This document shows, piece by piece, positions 25,353 to 33,619 of a DNA stretch of 64,000 nt. Numbering within the stretch: the stretch's first letter is position 1; the number at the start of each line of letters is the position of its first letter. The position numbers were made by a program, and so were the translations under genes. Below the pieces are notes generated by a model. It saw only the letters and a program-made list of their open reading frames with translations. It did no database searches and was not told where the DNA came from. Source of the DNA: Streptomyces melanogenes (GTDB lineage: Bacteria; Actinomycetota; Actinomycetes; Streptomycetales; Streptomycetaceae); assembly GCF_014649795.1 (NCBI RefSeq), contig NZ_BMTS01000001.1, positions 372,001-436,000 on the forward strand. The letters run 5' to 3'.

Positions 25353-27023
25353 TCAGAGCGAGTAGGGCAGGTAGCAGAGCGCGGCGAGGACCACCGCTCC
25401 CCAGCCGAGCAGCGCGGGCCTGCGGTACCAGGCGCCGTCGCCCTCGGCGGGCGGCTCCTCAAGGCCGGGCGAGACCGTCCCGTACACCAGACCGGCGAGC
25501 TCGGCCTCGGGCTTGGGGGCGGTGAAGAGCGTCACCACGACCATGACGATCGCGCCGGCGGCGAAGCCGACGATCGCCGAGACGAAGTTGGCGCCCTGGT
25601 CGGTGGGGATGGAGACGACGCCCTGCTTGTAGATCCAGAAGTAGTTGACCATCGCGGCCGTGGTGCCCGCGAGCAACCCCCAGACACCGGACTTCATGGA
25701 CGCCCGCTTCCAGAACATCCCGATGACGAAGACCACGAACATCGGCACGTTGAAGAAGGAGAACAGCGTCTGGAGGTACCCCATGATGTTGGAGAAGGAC
25801 GAGGCGATGAACGCCGTCCCGATGGAGGCGAGCACACCGATCGCCGTGATCACCCGCCCGAAGCGCAGGTAGTACGCGTCCGGCTGCCCCTTCTTCACGT
25901 ACTTGGACCATATGTCGTACGTGAACACGGTGTTGAACGACGACACATTGGCCGCCATGCCCGCCATGAAGGCGGCGAGCAGCCCGGTGACGGCGATGCC
26001 GAGCACACCGTTGGGCAGCAGCTCCTGCATCAGATACGGGATGGCGTCGTTGTACGTGAGGTCGGAGCCGGGGGTACCGATCTTGGGCACCAGGGCGGCG
26101 GCGACCAGTCCCGGGATCATCACCAGGAAGACGATGAACATCTTCGGGAAGGCGGCGATCAGCGGGGTGCGCTGGGCGGCGCTGAGGTTCTTGGCGGAGA
26201 GGGCGCGCTGGACCTCGGCGAAGTTGGTGGTCCAGTAGCCGAAGGAGAGCACGAAGCCGAGCCCGAGGATGATCGTCAGCCAGTTGGCGCCGAGCGGGTT
26301 GCCCTGCCCGATGCCGGTACCGCCCCAGGCGGTGAGGTAGTTGTGGCCGTGCGCCGCCTCCAGGTCGTCGCTGAGCGCGCCCCAGCCGCCGACCCGCTTG
26401 AGGCCGAGGACGACCAGCGGGATGAGGGCGGCGAGGATCACGAAGAACTGGAGCACTTCGTTGTAGATCGCCGAGGAGAGCCCGCCGACGGTGATGTACG
26501 CGAGCACGAAGAGCCCGGCGACGACGATGGCCACCCACTGCGGCCAGCCGAGCAGCGCCTCCACCACGATCGACAGGGCGTAGAGGTTGACGCCCGCGAT
26601 CAGGATCGCGGCGAAGGCGAACAGCGCGGAGCTGAGCAGGTGCGCGGACGCGTCGAACCGCTGGAGCAGGAACTCCGGCACCGAGCGGACCTTCGAGCGG
26701 TAGTAGAAGGGCATCATCACCAGGCCGAGGAAGACCATGGCCGGGATGGCGCCGATCCAGTACCAGTGGACGACCGCGACGCCGTACTGGGCGCCGGTCG
26801 CGGCCATCCCGAGGATCTCCGTCGCGCCCAGGTTGGCGGCGACGAAGGCGAGCCCGGTCACCCAGGCGGGCAGCGACCGCCCGGAGAGGAAGAAGTCGAG
26901 GCTGGTCTTCACGCTCGCGCGGGCGGCGAAGCCGATCCCCAGAACGACGACGAAGTAGATCGCCAGAATCGTGTAGTCGAGCCCGTTGGTGGGGAGCCGG
27001 AGCCCTTCGGCCAGAGATTGCAT
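25353..27023 (-). CDS. Sodium:solute symporter family (SSS) transporter
   Basis: A 556-residue membrane protein with about 13-14 membrane segments, of the SGLT/PutP fold. Family signatures are seen: LSGRSLPAWVTGLAFVAAN near the start, GANWLTIILGLGFVLSFGYW, and the region LAAFMAGMAANVSSFNTVFTYDIW typical of the second SSS motif with Ser residues that line the Na2 site. It probably imports a sugar or other organic solute with Na+. The start ATG 27023 lies after an unusually AT-rich promoter patch (27082-27120). The adjacent Nudix and DeoR genes hint at sugar or nucleoside-derived solutes, but this is inference. Confidence 0.88.
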   Translation of the reverse strand: MQSLAEGLRLPTNGLDYTILAIYFVVVLGIGFAARASVKTSLDFFLSGRSLPAWVTGLAFVAANLGATEILGMAATGAQYGVAVVHWYWIGAIPAMVFLGLVMMPFYYRSKVRSVPEFLLQRFDASAHLLSSALFAFAAILIAGVNLYALSIVVEALLGWPQWVAIVVAGLFVLAYITVGGLSSAIYNEVLQFFVILAALIPLVVLGLKRVGGWGALSDDLEAAHGHNYLTAWGGTGIGQGNPLGANWLTIILGLGFVLSFGYWTTNFAEVQRALSAKNLSAAQRTPLIAAFPKMFIVFLVMIPGLVAAALVPKIGTPGSDLTYNDAIPYLMQELLPNGVLGIAVTGLLAAFMAGMAANVSSFNTVFTYDIWSKYVKKGQPDAYYLRFGRVITAIGVLASIGTAFIASSFSNIMGYLQTLFSFFNVPMFVVFVIGMFWKRASMKSGVWGLLAGTTAAMVNYFWIYKQGVVSIPTDQGANFVSAIVGFAAGAIVMVVVTLFTAPKPEAELAGLVYGTVSPGLEEPPAEGDGAWYRRPALLGWGAVVLAALCYLPYSL

Positions 27024-27081
27024 ACGTACCCGCTTCGTCGCGCGAACTGATCCGAACCGGAACCTACGCCTCGACGAGCAG

Positions 27082-27120
27082 AAACTGAACAGTTTTGTTG
27101 GAAGTTTTTGTTTGATTGTG
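27082..27120. promoter_or_regulatory. AT-rich promoter/operator patch upstream of the symporter
   Basis: A run of about 40 bp that is strikingly AT-rich for this genome. It contains a perfect inverted repeat AAACTG-AA-CAGTTT (27082-27095) and, on the minus strand, repeated AACAAAA elements. It ends 59 bp upstream of the symporter start. AT-rich AAACAAAA-type operators are known for DeoR-family regulators, and such a regulator is encoded 0.8 kb away. Confidence 0.5.
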
Positions 27121-27145
27121 GTGGAGAGTGGGCGTGGTGCGGGGG

Positions 27146-27805
27146 CTACCGGTGCCGGAACGGGCCGTCCAGGGCCGCCCACTGGAGCAGCATGACGGTC
27201 TTGGCGTCGGCGATCTCCCCGCTGCGGACCAGGTCCAGGGCCTCGGTGAAGGGGAGCTCCAGGACCGCGATGTCCTCGCCCTCCGCCGCGACCCCGCCGC
27301 CCTGGGCGGTGGCGGTGGCCGGGCCGTAGGGGGCCGCGAAGAAGTGCAGCCGCTCGGTGACCGAGCCGGGGCTCATATAGACGGTGAAGACCGGCTCGGG
27401 CGTGCCGACGGTGTGGCCCGTCTCCTCGGCCGCCTCCCGTCGGATGGCCTCCTCGGGGCCGTCCCCGTCGAGCAGCCCGGCGGCGGTCTCGACGAGCATG
27501 CCGTCGGGGTGGCCGTTCACGTACGCGGGCAACCGGAACTGGCGCGTCAGCAGCACGGTGCGGCGGTCGGCGTCGTACAGGAGGATCGTCGCGCCGTCGC
27601 CCCGGTCGTACGTCTCGCGCTGCTCGCGGCTCCAATGGCCGTCGCTGTGGCGGTAGTCGAAGGTGGTCTTGCGCAGGACGTACCAGTCGCAGGAGAGCAC
27701 CTCGACGTCGGTGATCCGCACCTGCGGGTTGCCGGTCAGGTCGCGTCCGTGCCGGTCGAGTCCGGTGCGGCCGCGGCGGTCGGGGGTGTCGATGCCGGCG
27801 GTCAT
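27146..27805 (-). CDS. Nudix hydrolase (GDP-mannose/ADP-ribose pyrophosphatase-like)
   Basis: A 219-residue enzyme. The Nudix box GLLDGDGPEEAIRREAAEETG (Gx5Ex7REUxEExGU) is complete, with the metal-binding REAAEE. TRQFRLPAYVNG before the box and MSPGSVTERLHFF after it match the NudK/YffH (GDP-mannose hydrolase) and ADP-ribose pyrophosphatase subgroup. Its ATG at 27805 overlaps the stop of the DeoR gene by four bases (ATGA), so both are one transcript, and the enzyme may act on a sugar nucleotide sensed by the regulator. Confidence 0.9.
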   Translation of the reverse strand: MTAGIDTPDRRGRTGLDRHGRDLTGNPQVRITDVEVLSCDWYVLRKTTFDYRHSDGHWSREQRETYDRGDGATILLYDADRRTVLLTRQFRLPAYVNGHPDGMLVETAAGLLDGDGPEEAIRREAAEETGHTVGTPEPVFTVYMSPGSVTERLHFFAAPYGPATATAQGGGVAAEGEDIAVLELPFTEALDLVRSGEIADAKTVMLLQWAALDGPFRHR

Positions 27806-28590
27806 CGGGCGAGCACCGTCTCTACGCCCGCGTCCCGCAGCGCCTTCAGGGTCGCCGGGCCGCCGGGGTGGGTGGCGGTGTCCTCGGCCGCCGCGTCGGT
27901 GACGAAGGTGTGCACCGCGTCGAGCGGGGCGACCTGGCCGAACGCCTGGACGCCGAGCTTGGTCGCGTCGGCCACCCCGACCGTGCGGGCGGCCTGGGCG
28001 AGCCCGGCCTGCTTGACGGCCGCGTCCTCCAGCGAGAACTCCGACCAGCCGTGCTCGGCGTGGACGCCGCCGATGGACATCACGAAGCAGTCGAAGACGA
28101 GGGATTCGAGCGTGCGCAGGGCCAGCGGGCCCACCAGTGAGCGCTCTCCGGGCCGTGATCGGCCGCCCACGACGAGCAGTTCGATCCCGGGCCGGTCCGC
28201 CAGGCAGGCCGCCGCCTGGAGGCTGAGCACGGCGACCGTGAGCGGGGCCCGGGCGGCCAGGTGCTCCGCGACGTGCACGGTGGTGGTCCCGGCGTCGAGC
28301 AGCACGCGCGATCCGGGCTCCATCAGGGCGGCCACGGCCGCACCGAGCCGATCCTTCGTAGCGGCCTGCCACGCCTCCCGCGCGGCGAACCCCGCACCCT
28401 CCTCCCGGGGCGGCCCGGCGACGGCCCCACCGTGCACACGCCGGAGCAGCCCCTGACGCTCCAGCGCGTCCAGATCCCGACGCACGGTCATCTCGGAGAC
28501 CCCCAGACGCTGGGAGAGTTCGGACACGGAGACCTGACCGGCGCCCTGCACGAGGCGGAGGGTCAGATCGAGACGGTTGGCGACACTCAT
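27802..28590 (-). CDS. DeoR/GlpR-family transcriptional regulator
   Basis: A 262-residue repressor: N-terminal HTH_DeoR (about 6-60, with the diagnostic VSEMTVRRDLDALERQGLLRR divided as VSEMTVRRDL and ALERQGLLRRVHGGA) and a C-terminal DeoRC sugar-phosphate sensor (about 75-235, with VLLDAGTTT and FDCFVMSIGG, the effector loop). It leads the Nudix gene. A perfect 16-bp palindrome 20 bp upstream is its likely autoregulatory operator. Effector expected to be a phosphorylated sugar or nucleoside derivative. Confidence 0.92.
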   Translation of the reverse strand: MSVANRLDLTLRLVQGAGQVSVSELSQRLGVSEMTVRRDLDALERQGLLRRVHGGAVAGPPREEGAGFAAREAWQAATKDRLGAAVAALMEPGSRVLLDAGTTTVHVAEHLAARAPLTVAVLSLQAAACLADRPGIELLVVGGRSRPGERSLVGPLALRTLESLVFDCFVMSIGGVHAEHGWSEFSLEDAAVKQAGLAQAARTVGVADATKLGVQAFGQVAPLDAVHTFVTDAAAEDTATHPGGPATLKALRDAGVETVLAR

Positions 28591-28610
28591 GGCTCCTTTC
28601 TAACATGAAA

Positions 28611-28626
28611 ATGTTCGATCGAACAT
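28611..28626. promoter_or_regulatory. Palindromic operator upstream of the DeoR gene
   Basis: ATGTTCGATCGAACAT is a perfect 16-bp palindrome centred 28 bp upstream of the DeoR-family start (28590). It occurs in an AT-rich promoter stretch and is best explained as the site of autoregulation. Confidence 0.75.
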
Positions 28627-28716
28627 AGAGATGGGAGAACGGGGATTGCCGGGGCCGGGCCGACCGACTGGTGGTGGCGAGTCGCGGGCGCGGGCGGGCT
28701 GACCCACCCTGATTGC

Positions 28717-29175
28717 ATGAACGAGCCACGGGAACCCGGCGCCAGTGGGTCCGGTCAATGGGGGCCTCGTCCGCAGCCGCGCAGGCGCAGGCGGTGGCCG
28801 TGGGTGCTGCTGGTCGTCGCACTGCTGCTGGCGGGCGGCTGCGCGGCGGTGTTCGCGCTGTTCGCCAATGAGGTGTCGAAGGAGAGCGGGAAGACGGTCA
28901 CGATCCGGTACGAGGTCACCGGGCGTGCCCGCGATGTGTTGATCACCTACTCGATCTGGCACGGCGGTGATGAGTCCCGGAACCAGGTCAACGGTGTGAC
29001 GCTGCCCTGGTCCAAGCAGGTGGAGGCCAAGGGCTTCCTGAGAGGTGGCACCCTCACCGTCACGCTCGGCTCCGAGGGCGGCAACGCCACCTGCTCCGTG
29101 ACGGTCGGGGACGGCACGCCGAAGACCGCCACTGCCTCCGGGGCGTTCGCCAGTGCGTCGTGCAGCGACTTCTGA
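28717..29175 (+). CDS. MmpS-like membrane-anchored protein
   Basis: A 152-residue protein: Gly/Pro/Arg-rich cytoplasmic start, one membrane segment (about 28-50), then an extracytoplasmic beta-sandwich domain with KTVTIRYEVTGRARDVLITYS and a closing disulfide pair (Cys127 region and Cys150). This is the MmpS transport-accessory fold of actinobacteria. In mycobacteria MmpS partners MmpL lipid exporters; no MmpL is visible here. It stands alone. Confidence 0.8.
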   Translation: MNEPREPGASGSGQWGPRPQPRRRRRWPWVLLVVALLLAGGCAAVFALFANEVSKESGKTVTIRYEVTGRARDVLITYSIWHGGDESRNQVNGVTLPWSKQVEAKGFLRGGTLTVTLGSEGGNATCSVTVGDGTPKTATASGAFASASCSDF

Positions 29176-29225
29176 AGGCGGTGTTCCGCATGTGCCGCCC
29201 CCGTGTCATCGTGATGCCGAGGCCA

Positions 29226-29241
29226 ACTGGTCTGGACCATC
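29226..29241. promoter_or_regulatory. Putative DasR binding site (dre)
   Basis: ACTGGTCTGGACCATC matches the DasR-responsive element consensus ACTGGTCTAGACCACT-type (ACTGGTCTAGACCAGT) at 13 of 16 positions, keeping the core GGTC-N2-GACC. It lies 84 bp upstream of the AraC-family gene whose downstream neighbour encodes a chitin-binding-type module. DasR is the N-acetylglucosamine/chitin-utilisation regulator of Streptomyces. Confidence 0.6.
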
Positions 29242-29324
29242 TCACCTCAGTCGGGAGCGGGCGGATGCGTGGGGCGACGGTGTTACCGGGGGCCGGTGGG
29301 AATGGGTGTGGGGTAGTTGAGGGG

Positions 29325-30212
29325 GTGCCGCCGCTGCATCGGCTTGAGGTGCCGATGCCCAACTCGCTGCCCTTCGCCATGGGCACTTTCGACACCATCG
29401 GCGCCATGTCCCGCGCCGACTTCCCGCACCGGCACACCTTCTACGAGATCGTGTACGTCACCGGCGGCACGGGTGTCCATGTGCTCGATCTCGCGCGGTT
29501 CGCGCTGCGGCCCCCGCACCTCTGCGTCATCGCGCCCGGGCAGGTCCACCAGTGGGAGTGTGCGGACGGGCCCGAGGGGTGGGTGGTGCTGTTCACCGAC
29601 GACTTCCTGCTCGACCACCCCGACGACCGCACCCTGCTGCGCGGGCTCGGGCCCCGGCCCTGGCTGGAGCTCGACGAGGAGGCCGACGCCTGGACGTCGT
29701 CGCTGGTGGCGGAGATGTACGAGGAGTACCGGACGGGGGCCGAGGGCTTCCACGGGGTGATCCGCGCGTTGCTGCACGTGCTCGTCGTGCGGGCCGCCCG
29801 GCTGCCCGCGCGGCCCGTCACCCCGGGCGTCGCCCGGGCGAGCGGCGTCGCGGGGGAGTTCACGGCCCTGGTCGCCCGCGCCGACGACCTGCCGCCGTCC
29901 GTACGGGAGTGCGCCGACCGGATCGGGGTGTCGGTGGGGTATCTGACCGAGGCAGTGAAGGAGGCCACCGGCCGTACGCCCGGCGAGCTCATCCGGCAGG
30001 CCCGCACCCACGAGGCCAAACGGCTGCTGCTGCACACAGAGTTGAGTGTCCGTCAGGTCGGCAGCCGGGTCGGGTTCGACGATCCCGCCTACTTCTGCCG
30101 GTTCTTCCGTCGCGAGACCGGTACCAGCCCCGGTGACTTCCGCCGCGGCGGCGGAGATTTTCACCACGACCACCGCATTGCGTCCATCGCCCGGCCCGAA
30201 CCGCCCGCCTAG
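29325..30212 (+). CDS. AraC-family transcriptional regulator
   Basis: A 295-residue regulator from GTG 29325 (VPPLHRLEVP start); ATG 29355 is an alternative. The N-terminal cupin sensor (about 10-110) has FPHRHTFYEIVYVTGG, the metal/ligand-binding His pattern of AraC cupins, and PGQVHQWE. The C-terminal AraC domain (about 185-285) has two helix-turn-helix units: RIGVSVGYLTEAVKEATG and VGFDDPAYFCRFFRRETG. A dre-like site lies upstream. The next gene, a secreted dioxygenase, begins 50 bp after its stop, so the pair is probably co-transcribed or locally regulated. Confidence 0.88.
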   Translation: MPPLHRLEVPMPNSLPFAMGTFDTIGAMSRADFPHRHTFYEIVYVTGGTGVHVLDLARFALRPPHLCVIAPGQVHQWECADGPEGWVVLFTDDFLLDHPDDRTLLRGLGPRPWLELDEEADAWTSSLVAEMYEEYRTGAEGFHGVIRALLHVLVVRAARLPARPVTPGVARASGVAGEFTALVARADDLPPSVRECADRIGVSVGYLTEAVKEATGRTPGELIRQARTHEAKRLLLHTELSVRQVGSRVGFDDPAYFCRFFRRETGTSPGDFRRGGGDFHHDHRIASIARPEPPA

Positions 30213-30262
30213 CGTCGTAGCCGTCCCCCCACCTCCCCCGAGGATCTCCCCGAGGAGCAGAC

Positions 30263-31102
30263 ATGGATGGCGAGAGCGACGCGACACCCCGTGACGACAG
30301 TCGGCCGCGGCCCAGCCGCAAGACCGTGCTGCGGGCCGCGCTCGCGGCCGGCGTGGCCGTGCCCGTGTCCCTGGCCGCGGTGCCCGCGTTGGCACGCGGC
30401 TCCGTCGGTACCGGCAGCGCCCCCGAGCTCACCCCGTCGTGCGACGACGGCGACCACCCCACCCCCGCGCAGATCGAGGGCCCGTACTTCAAACCCAACT
30501 CCCCCCTGCGCACCTCGCTCCTGGAACCGGGCACCCAGGGCACCCGCCTCACCGTCACCGGATACGTCTTCGGCCGGGCCTGCCTGCCCATCGGAGGCGT
30601 GCTGCTCGACTTCTGGCAGGCGGACACCAACGGGGCGTACGACAACACCGGCTTCAAGTTCCGCGGCCACCAATTCACCGACGCGCGCGGGGCGTTCACC
30701 CTCACCACCGTCGTGCCCGGCCTCTACCCCGGCCGCACCCGGCACCTCCACGTGAAGGCCCAGGCCCCCGGCCGCCCGGTGCTCACCACCCAGCTGTACT
30801 TCCCCGGCGAGCCGCGCAACAACACCGACTCGCTCTTCGACGCCCGGCTGCTCATGACCGTACGGGACGCGGGCGGCGCCAAGGAGGCCGCGTTCGACTT
30901 CGTGCTGGACGTGGCCCAGTCCCCGACGCCGACCGCCTCACCCACCACCGCACCCCCCGGCACCACGTGGGCCGTCGGCACCTCGTACCGCTCCGGCGAC
31001 CGCGTCGACTACGGCGGGCGCCCCTATGTATGCCTCCAGGCCCACACCGCCCAGCCGGGCTGGGAGCCGCCGAACGTGCCCGCGCTGTGGCGGGCCGCGT
31101 GA
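30263..31102 (+). CDS. Secreted intradiol ring-cleavage dioxygenase fused to a CBM5/12 module
   Basis: A 279-residue exported enzyme. The N-terminus (SRKTVLRAAL, then a hydrophobic stretch ending VPALA) looks like a Tat-type or Sec signal. The intradiol dioxygenase domain (about 55-215) holds the Fe(III) ligands Tyr126 (NGAYDN), Tyr155 (PGLYPG), His161 and His163 (RHLHVK). A Pro/Thr linker leads to a C-terminal CBM5/12 module (about 234-279: WAVGTSYRSGDRV, YGGRPYVC, HTAQPGW, PALW). The same architecture is known from the extracellular dioxygenase SACTE_2871 of a wood-associated Streptomyces, which cleaves lignin-type catechols. It would tether catechol cleavage to chitin or cellulose. Confidence 0.93.
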   Translation: MDGESDATPRDDSRPRPSRKTVLRAALAAGVAVPVSLAAVPALARGSVGTGSAPELTPSCDDGDHPTPAQIEGPYFKPNSPLRTSLLEPGTQGTRLTVTGYVFGRACLPIGGVLLDFWQADTNGAYDNTGFKFRGHQFTDARGAFTLTTVVPGLYPGRTRHLHVKAQAPGRPVLTTQLYFPGEPRNNTDSLFDARLLMTVRDAGGAKEAAFDFVLDVAQSPTPTASPTTAPPGTTWAVGTSYRSGDRVDYGGRPYVCLQAHTAQPGWEPPNVPALWRAA

Positions 31103-31329
31103 CCCCTGTAGTTCCCCTATCAGTGGTCGTTTCGGATTCGGATTGCCGCGTATTCCCCGCCTCTTGGCTTTCCGGGTAATCCCCTCCGATCGTTCGGCGC
31201 ACGGCGTGCATTCGAGGGAAGGCGGTCGAGAGAGCCGAAACCCGGCGGATTCTTTCGGCCGTACTTCTCTCACACAGCCGTGGAGTTCGGGCGGTCTGCG
31301 CGCGCGGGCGCGGATGGCAGACTGCGCTC

Positions 31330-32229
31330 ATGGCTACGAAGACGATCGACGCGGCGGCAGCGGGCACCTGGAAACTCGGTGACCTGACGGTCAACCGCCT
31401 GGGATTCGGCGCGATGCGCCTCACCGGCAGTGCGGCATTCGACCCGAGCACGCCCAGCAGCGACCGTGAGCGGTCCATCGGCGTGCTGCGGCGCGCGGTC
31501 GAACTCGGCGTCAACCACATCGACACCGCCGCCTTCTACTTCTCCCGGCTCCGGTCCGCCAACGAGCTCATCAATCGGGCGCTGGCGCCCTACTCGGACG
31601 ATCTGGTCATCGTCACGAAGGTCGGGCCGGGGCGCGACGCCTCGGGCGCGTGGCTCCCCTGGGCCACGCCGGAGCAACTGCGCGGCCAGGTCGAGGAGAA
31701 CCTGCGCCAGCTCGGCCGCGACCACCTCGACGTGGTCAACCTGCGCCTCAACGGGCCGGGTTCGCTCGCCGAGCACTTCGGCGCGCTGGCCGAGCTGCGC
31801 GACGCCGGGCTCATCCGCCACCTGGGCCTCTCCAACATCACCCCCGAGCACCTCGCCGAGGCCCAGGCGATCGCGCCGGTGGTCTGTGTGCAGAACCGGT
31901 ACGGCCTGGACAGCCGGCGTACGGGCTCCGACGAGGTGCTGCGGCTCTGCGGCGAGCAGGGCATCGCGTTCGTCCCGTTCTTCGCGATCGCCGGGGAGGG
32001 GCGCGAGGGCGGTGCCGGGCAGGGCGGCGGCACGGAGAGCGACGCGGTCCTCGCCGTCGCCCGCGCGCACGGGGTGACGTCCGCGCAGGTCCGCCTCGCG
32101 TGGACGCTCCAGCAGGGCGAGCACGTGCTGGCCATCCCCGGCACCGGCAACCCGGACCACCTGGTGGAGAACGTGGACGCGGGCGCCCTCCGGCTCACCG
32201 ACGAGGAGATGGAGCTACTCCTCTCCTGA
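31330..32229 (+). CDS. Aldo/keto reductase family oxidoreductase
   Basis: A 299-residue TIM-barrel protein. Catalytic Asp65 and Tyr70 (HIDTAAFYF) and Lys97 (VTKVG) are present. The His that normally completes the tetrad (LHxxD context) is replaced: the strand reads LDVVNLRLN, with Arg139 there. NADPH-binding elements near GLSNITPEHL and the C-terminal IPGTGNPDHLVEN are typical. It may be a reductase with altered proton relay, or a member of the actinobacterial subgroup with this change. Monocistronic. Confidence 0.88.
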   Translation: MATKTIDAAAAGTWKLGDLTVNRLGFGAMRLTGSAAFDPSTPSSDRERSIGVLRRAVELGVNHIDTAAFYFSRLRSANELINRALAPYSDDLVIVTKVGPGRDASGAWLPWATPEQLRGQVEENLRQLGRDHLDVVNLRLNGPGSLAEHFGALAELRDAGLIRHLGLSNITPEHLAEAQAIAPVVCVQNRYGLDSRRTGSDEVLRLCGEQGIAFVPFFAIAGEGREGGAGQGGGTESDAVLAVARAHGVTSAQVRLAWTLQQGEHVLAIPGTGNPDHLVENVDAGALRLTDEEMELLLS

Positions 32230-32544
32230 TGTCCGAAATGAACCATGAGGGGGCTATTTCCCTTCTATGTCGCCAATCTCTTCATTGGGAATGATAAAGC
32301 GGCTTAGCCTTCGTTTGGGCGCTGTCGGCGGAATTGCTTTTGACGGCACGGGAAGTGAATTGGGTCACGCGGACCCCTGATGGGCCGGGGTCCGTGAAGC
32401 GTGCATTCCCGTGCGTGGAAGGGGAGTTGGGGGTACGGGGAGGTGGGGACCCGTATTCCCCGCCCCTGATGGATCTTTCTCGCGGATGCCGTCGTGAATT
32501 CAGGTCTTGTTTCGGCTGGACCTATTCAATTACGGTCACGCTCA
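32230..32544. other. Non-coding stretch upstream of the c-di-AMP riboswitch
   Basis: This region is notably less GC-rich than the genes around it (for example CATTGGGAATGATAAAG near 32284-32300) and has no plausible gene. It should contain the promoter for the riboswitch-LysM transcript. No strong inverted repeat was found. Confidence 0.4.
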
Positions 32545-32722
32545 AATCCGGATGGACCGCCGAATCCTGCCGCTGTCCGGAAACCTCCCACACACGAAAT
32601 GGCAGGAGCGGGGGACCCAGGTAGGCCGCCGATTCCGGAGACGGAACGGCTCGGGGTGAAGCCGCGTGCGCCGCGGCCGGGCAGCTCTCGCCCGAACCCG
32701 ACAGCTCACCTCGCAGGCGAAG
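32545..32722 (+). ncRNA. Cyclic-di-AMP (ydaO/yuaA-type) riboswitch
   Basis: The conserved blocks of the actinobacterial ydaO motif are present in order: CCGGAAACC (about 32577), GCGGGGGACCCA (about 32610), CGGGGTGAAGCCG (about 32652), and the 3' signature CCGAACCCGACAGCTCACC (32692-32710), then TCGCAGGCG. It ends directly before the ribosome site of a LysM/transglycosylase gene. In Streptomyces, c-di-AMP binding to such leaders turns off resuscitation and cell-wall lytic enzymes. Confidence 0.93.
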
Positions 32723-32736
32723 GAGAGGAATGCGCC

Positions 32737-33558
32737 ATGCCTGCAAAGGGTAAGCACCGCCGCCCCAAGTCCAGCTCCCTGACCCGGGGCATCGCCGCCG
32801 CGGGCACGGGCGGCGCCGCGCTCATCATTCCGGTGATCGGCGCGACCAGCGCCGGTGCCGCGCCCTCGGCGGCGCCGCACTCCGGCGCCGTGAAGTCCGC
32901 GCCCGCCGTCGCGACGGGCACGGTGGCCGCCAAGCCGATCGTGGCGAAGAAGGCCGCCGCGACGACCTACTCCGTGGTCGCCGGGGACACCCTCTCCAAG
33001 ATCGCCCAGGACCTGGACGTCAGCGGCGGCTGGAAGCAGCTGTACCAGGACAACCGCCAGGCCATCGGCGGCAACCCGGCCCTGATCCACCCCGGCCTCG
33101 AACTGGCGGTGGGCGAGAAGGCGAAGGCCCCGGCGTCCGCCGACCGTACGGCCACCTCGGCCCGGGCCGACCGTTCCGCCCGTACGAGCACGCTGCCCCA
33201 GCAGGCGACCGCCGCCGTGGCGAAGACGGCGACGTACGGGAACAACCTCGACGGCTGGATCCGGCAGTCGCTGGACATCATGGCCCAGCACGGCATCCCC
33301 GGCTCCTACGACGGCATCTACCGCAACGTGATGCGCGAGTCCTCGGGCAACCCCTTCGCCATCAACAACTGGGACTCCAACGCGGTGGCCGGCACGCCCT
33401 CCAAGGGCCTCCTCCAGGTCATCGACCCCACCTTCCAGGCCTTCCACGTGCCCGGCACGTCGACGGACAGCTACGACCCCGTCGCCAACATCGTCGCCGC
33501 GTGCAACTACGCGGCCAAGACGTACGGCTCGATCGACAACGTCGACGGCGCGTACTGA
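32737..33558 (+). CDS. Secreted LysM/transglycosylase-like cell-wall protein
   Basis: A 273-residue protein: signal peptide (about 1-41, ending TSAGA), a LysM domain (79-124; YSVVAGDTLSKIAQDL), an Ala/Arg linker, and a C-terminal lysozyme-fold domain (168-273). Glu201 in MRESSGNPFAIN is the likely catalytic acid, followed by GTPSKGLLQVIDPTF, the SLT signature. It probably cleaves or remodels peptidoglycan glycan strands during growth or germination. AGGAG (32721-32725) is the ribosome site. Expression is controlled by the c-di-AMP riboswitch immediately upstream. Confidence 0.92.
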   Translation: MPAKGKHRRPKSSSLTRGIAAAGTGGAALIIPVIGATSAGAAPSAAPHSGAVKSAPAVATGTVAAKPIVAKKAAATTYSVVAGDTLSKIAQDLDVSGGWKQLYQDNRQAIGGNPALIHPGLELAVGEKAKAPASADRTATSARADRSARTSTLPQQATAAVAKTATYGNNLDGWIRQSLDIMAQHGIPGSYDGIYRNVMRESSGNPFAINNWDSNAVAGTPSKGLLQVIDPTFQAFHVPGTSTDSYDPVANIVAACNYAAKTYGSIDNVDGAY

Positions 33559-33619
33559 CGGCGGCCCGCGGCCGACGGCAGCCACCGGTCGACTACTGAG
33601 GAGGGGACGACCGGGGTAG

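Noticed and set aside
23871..27050. Plus-strand open frame of more than 1000 codons across the flavin oxidase and symporter
   Set aside because: It runs antisense through three clear minus-strand genes and the intergenic gaps, with repetitive charged low-complexity sequence and no recognisable domain.
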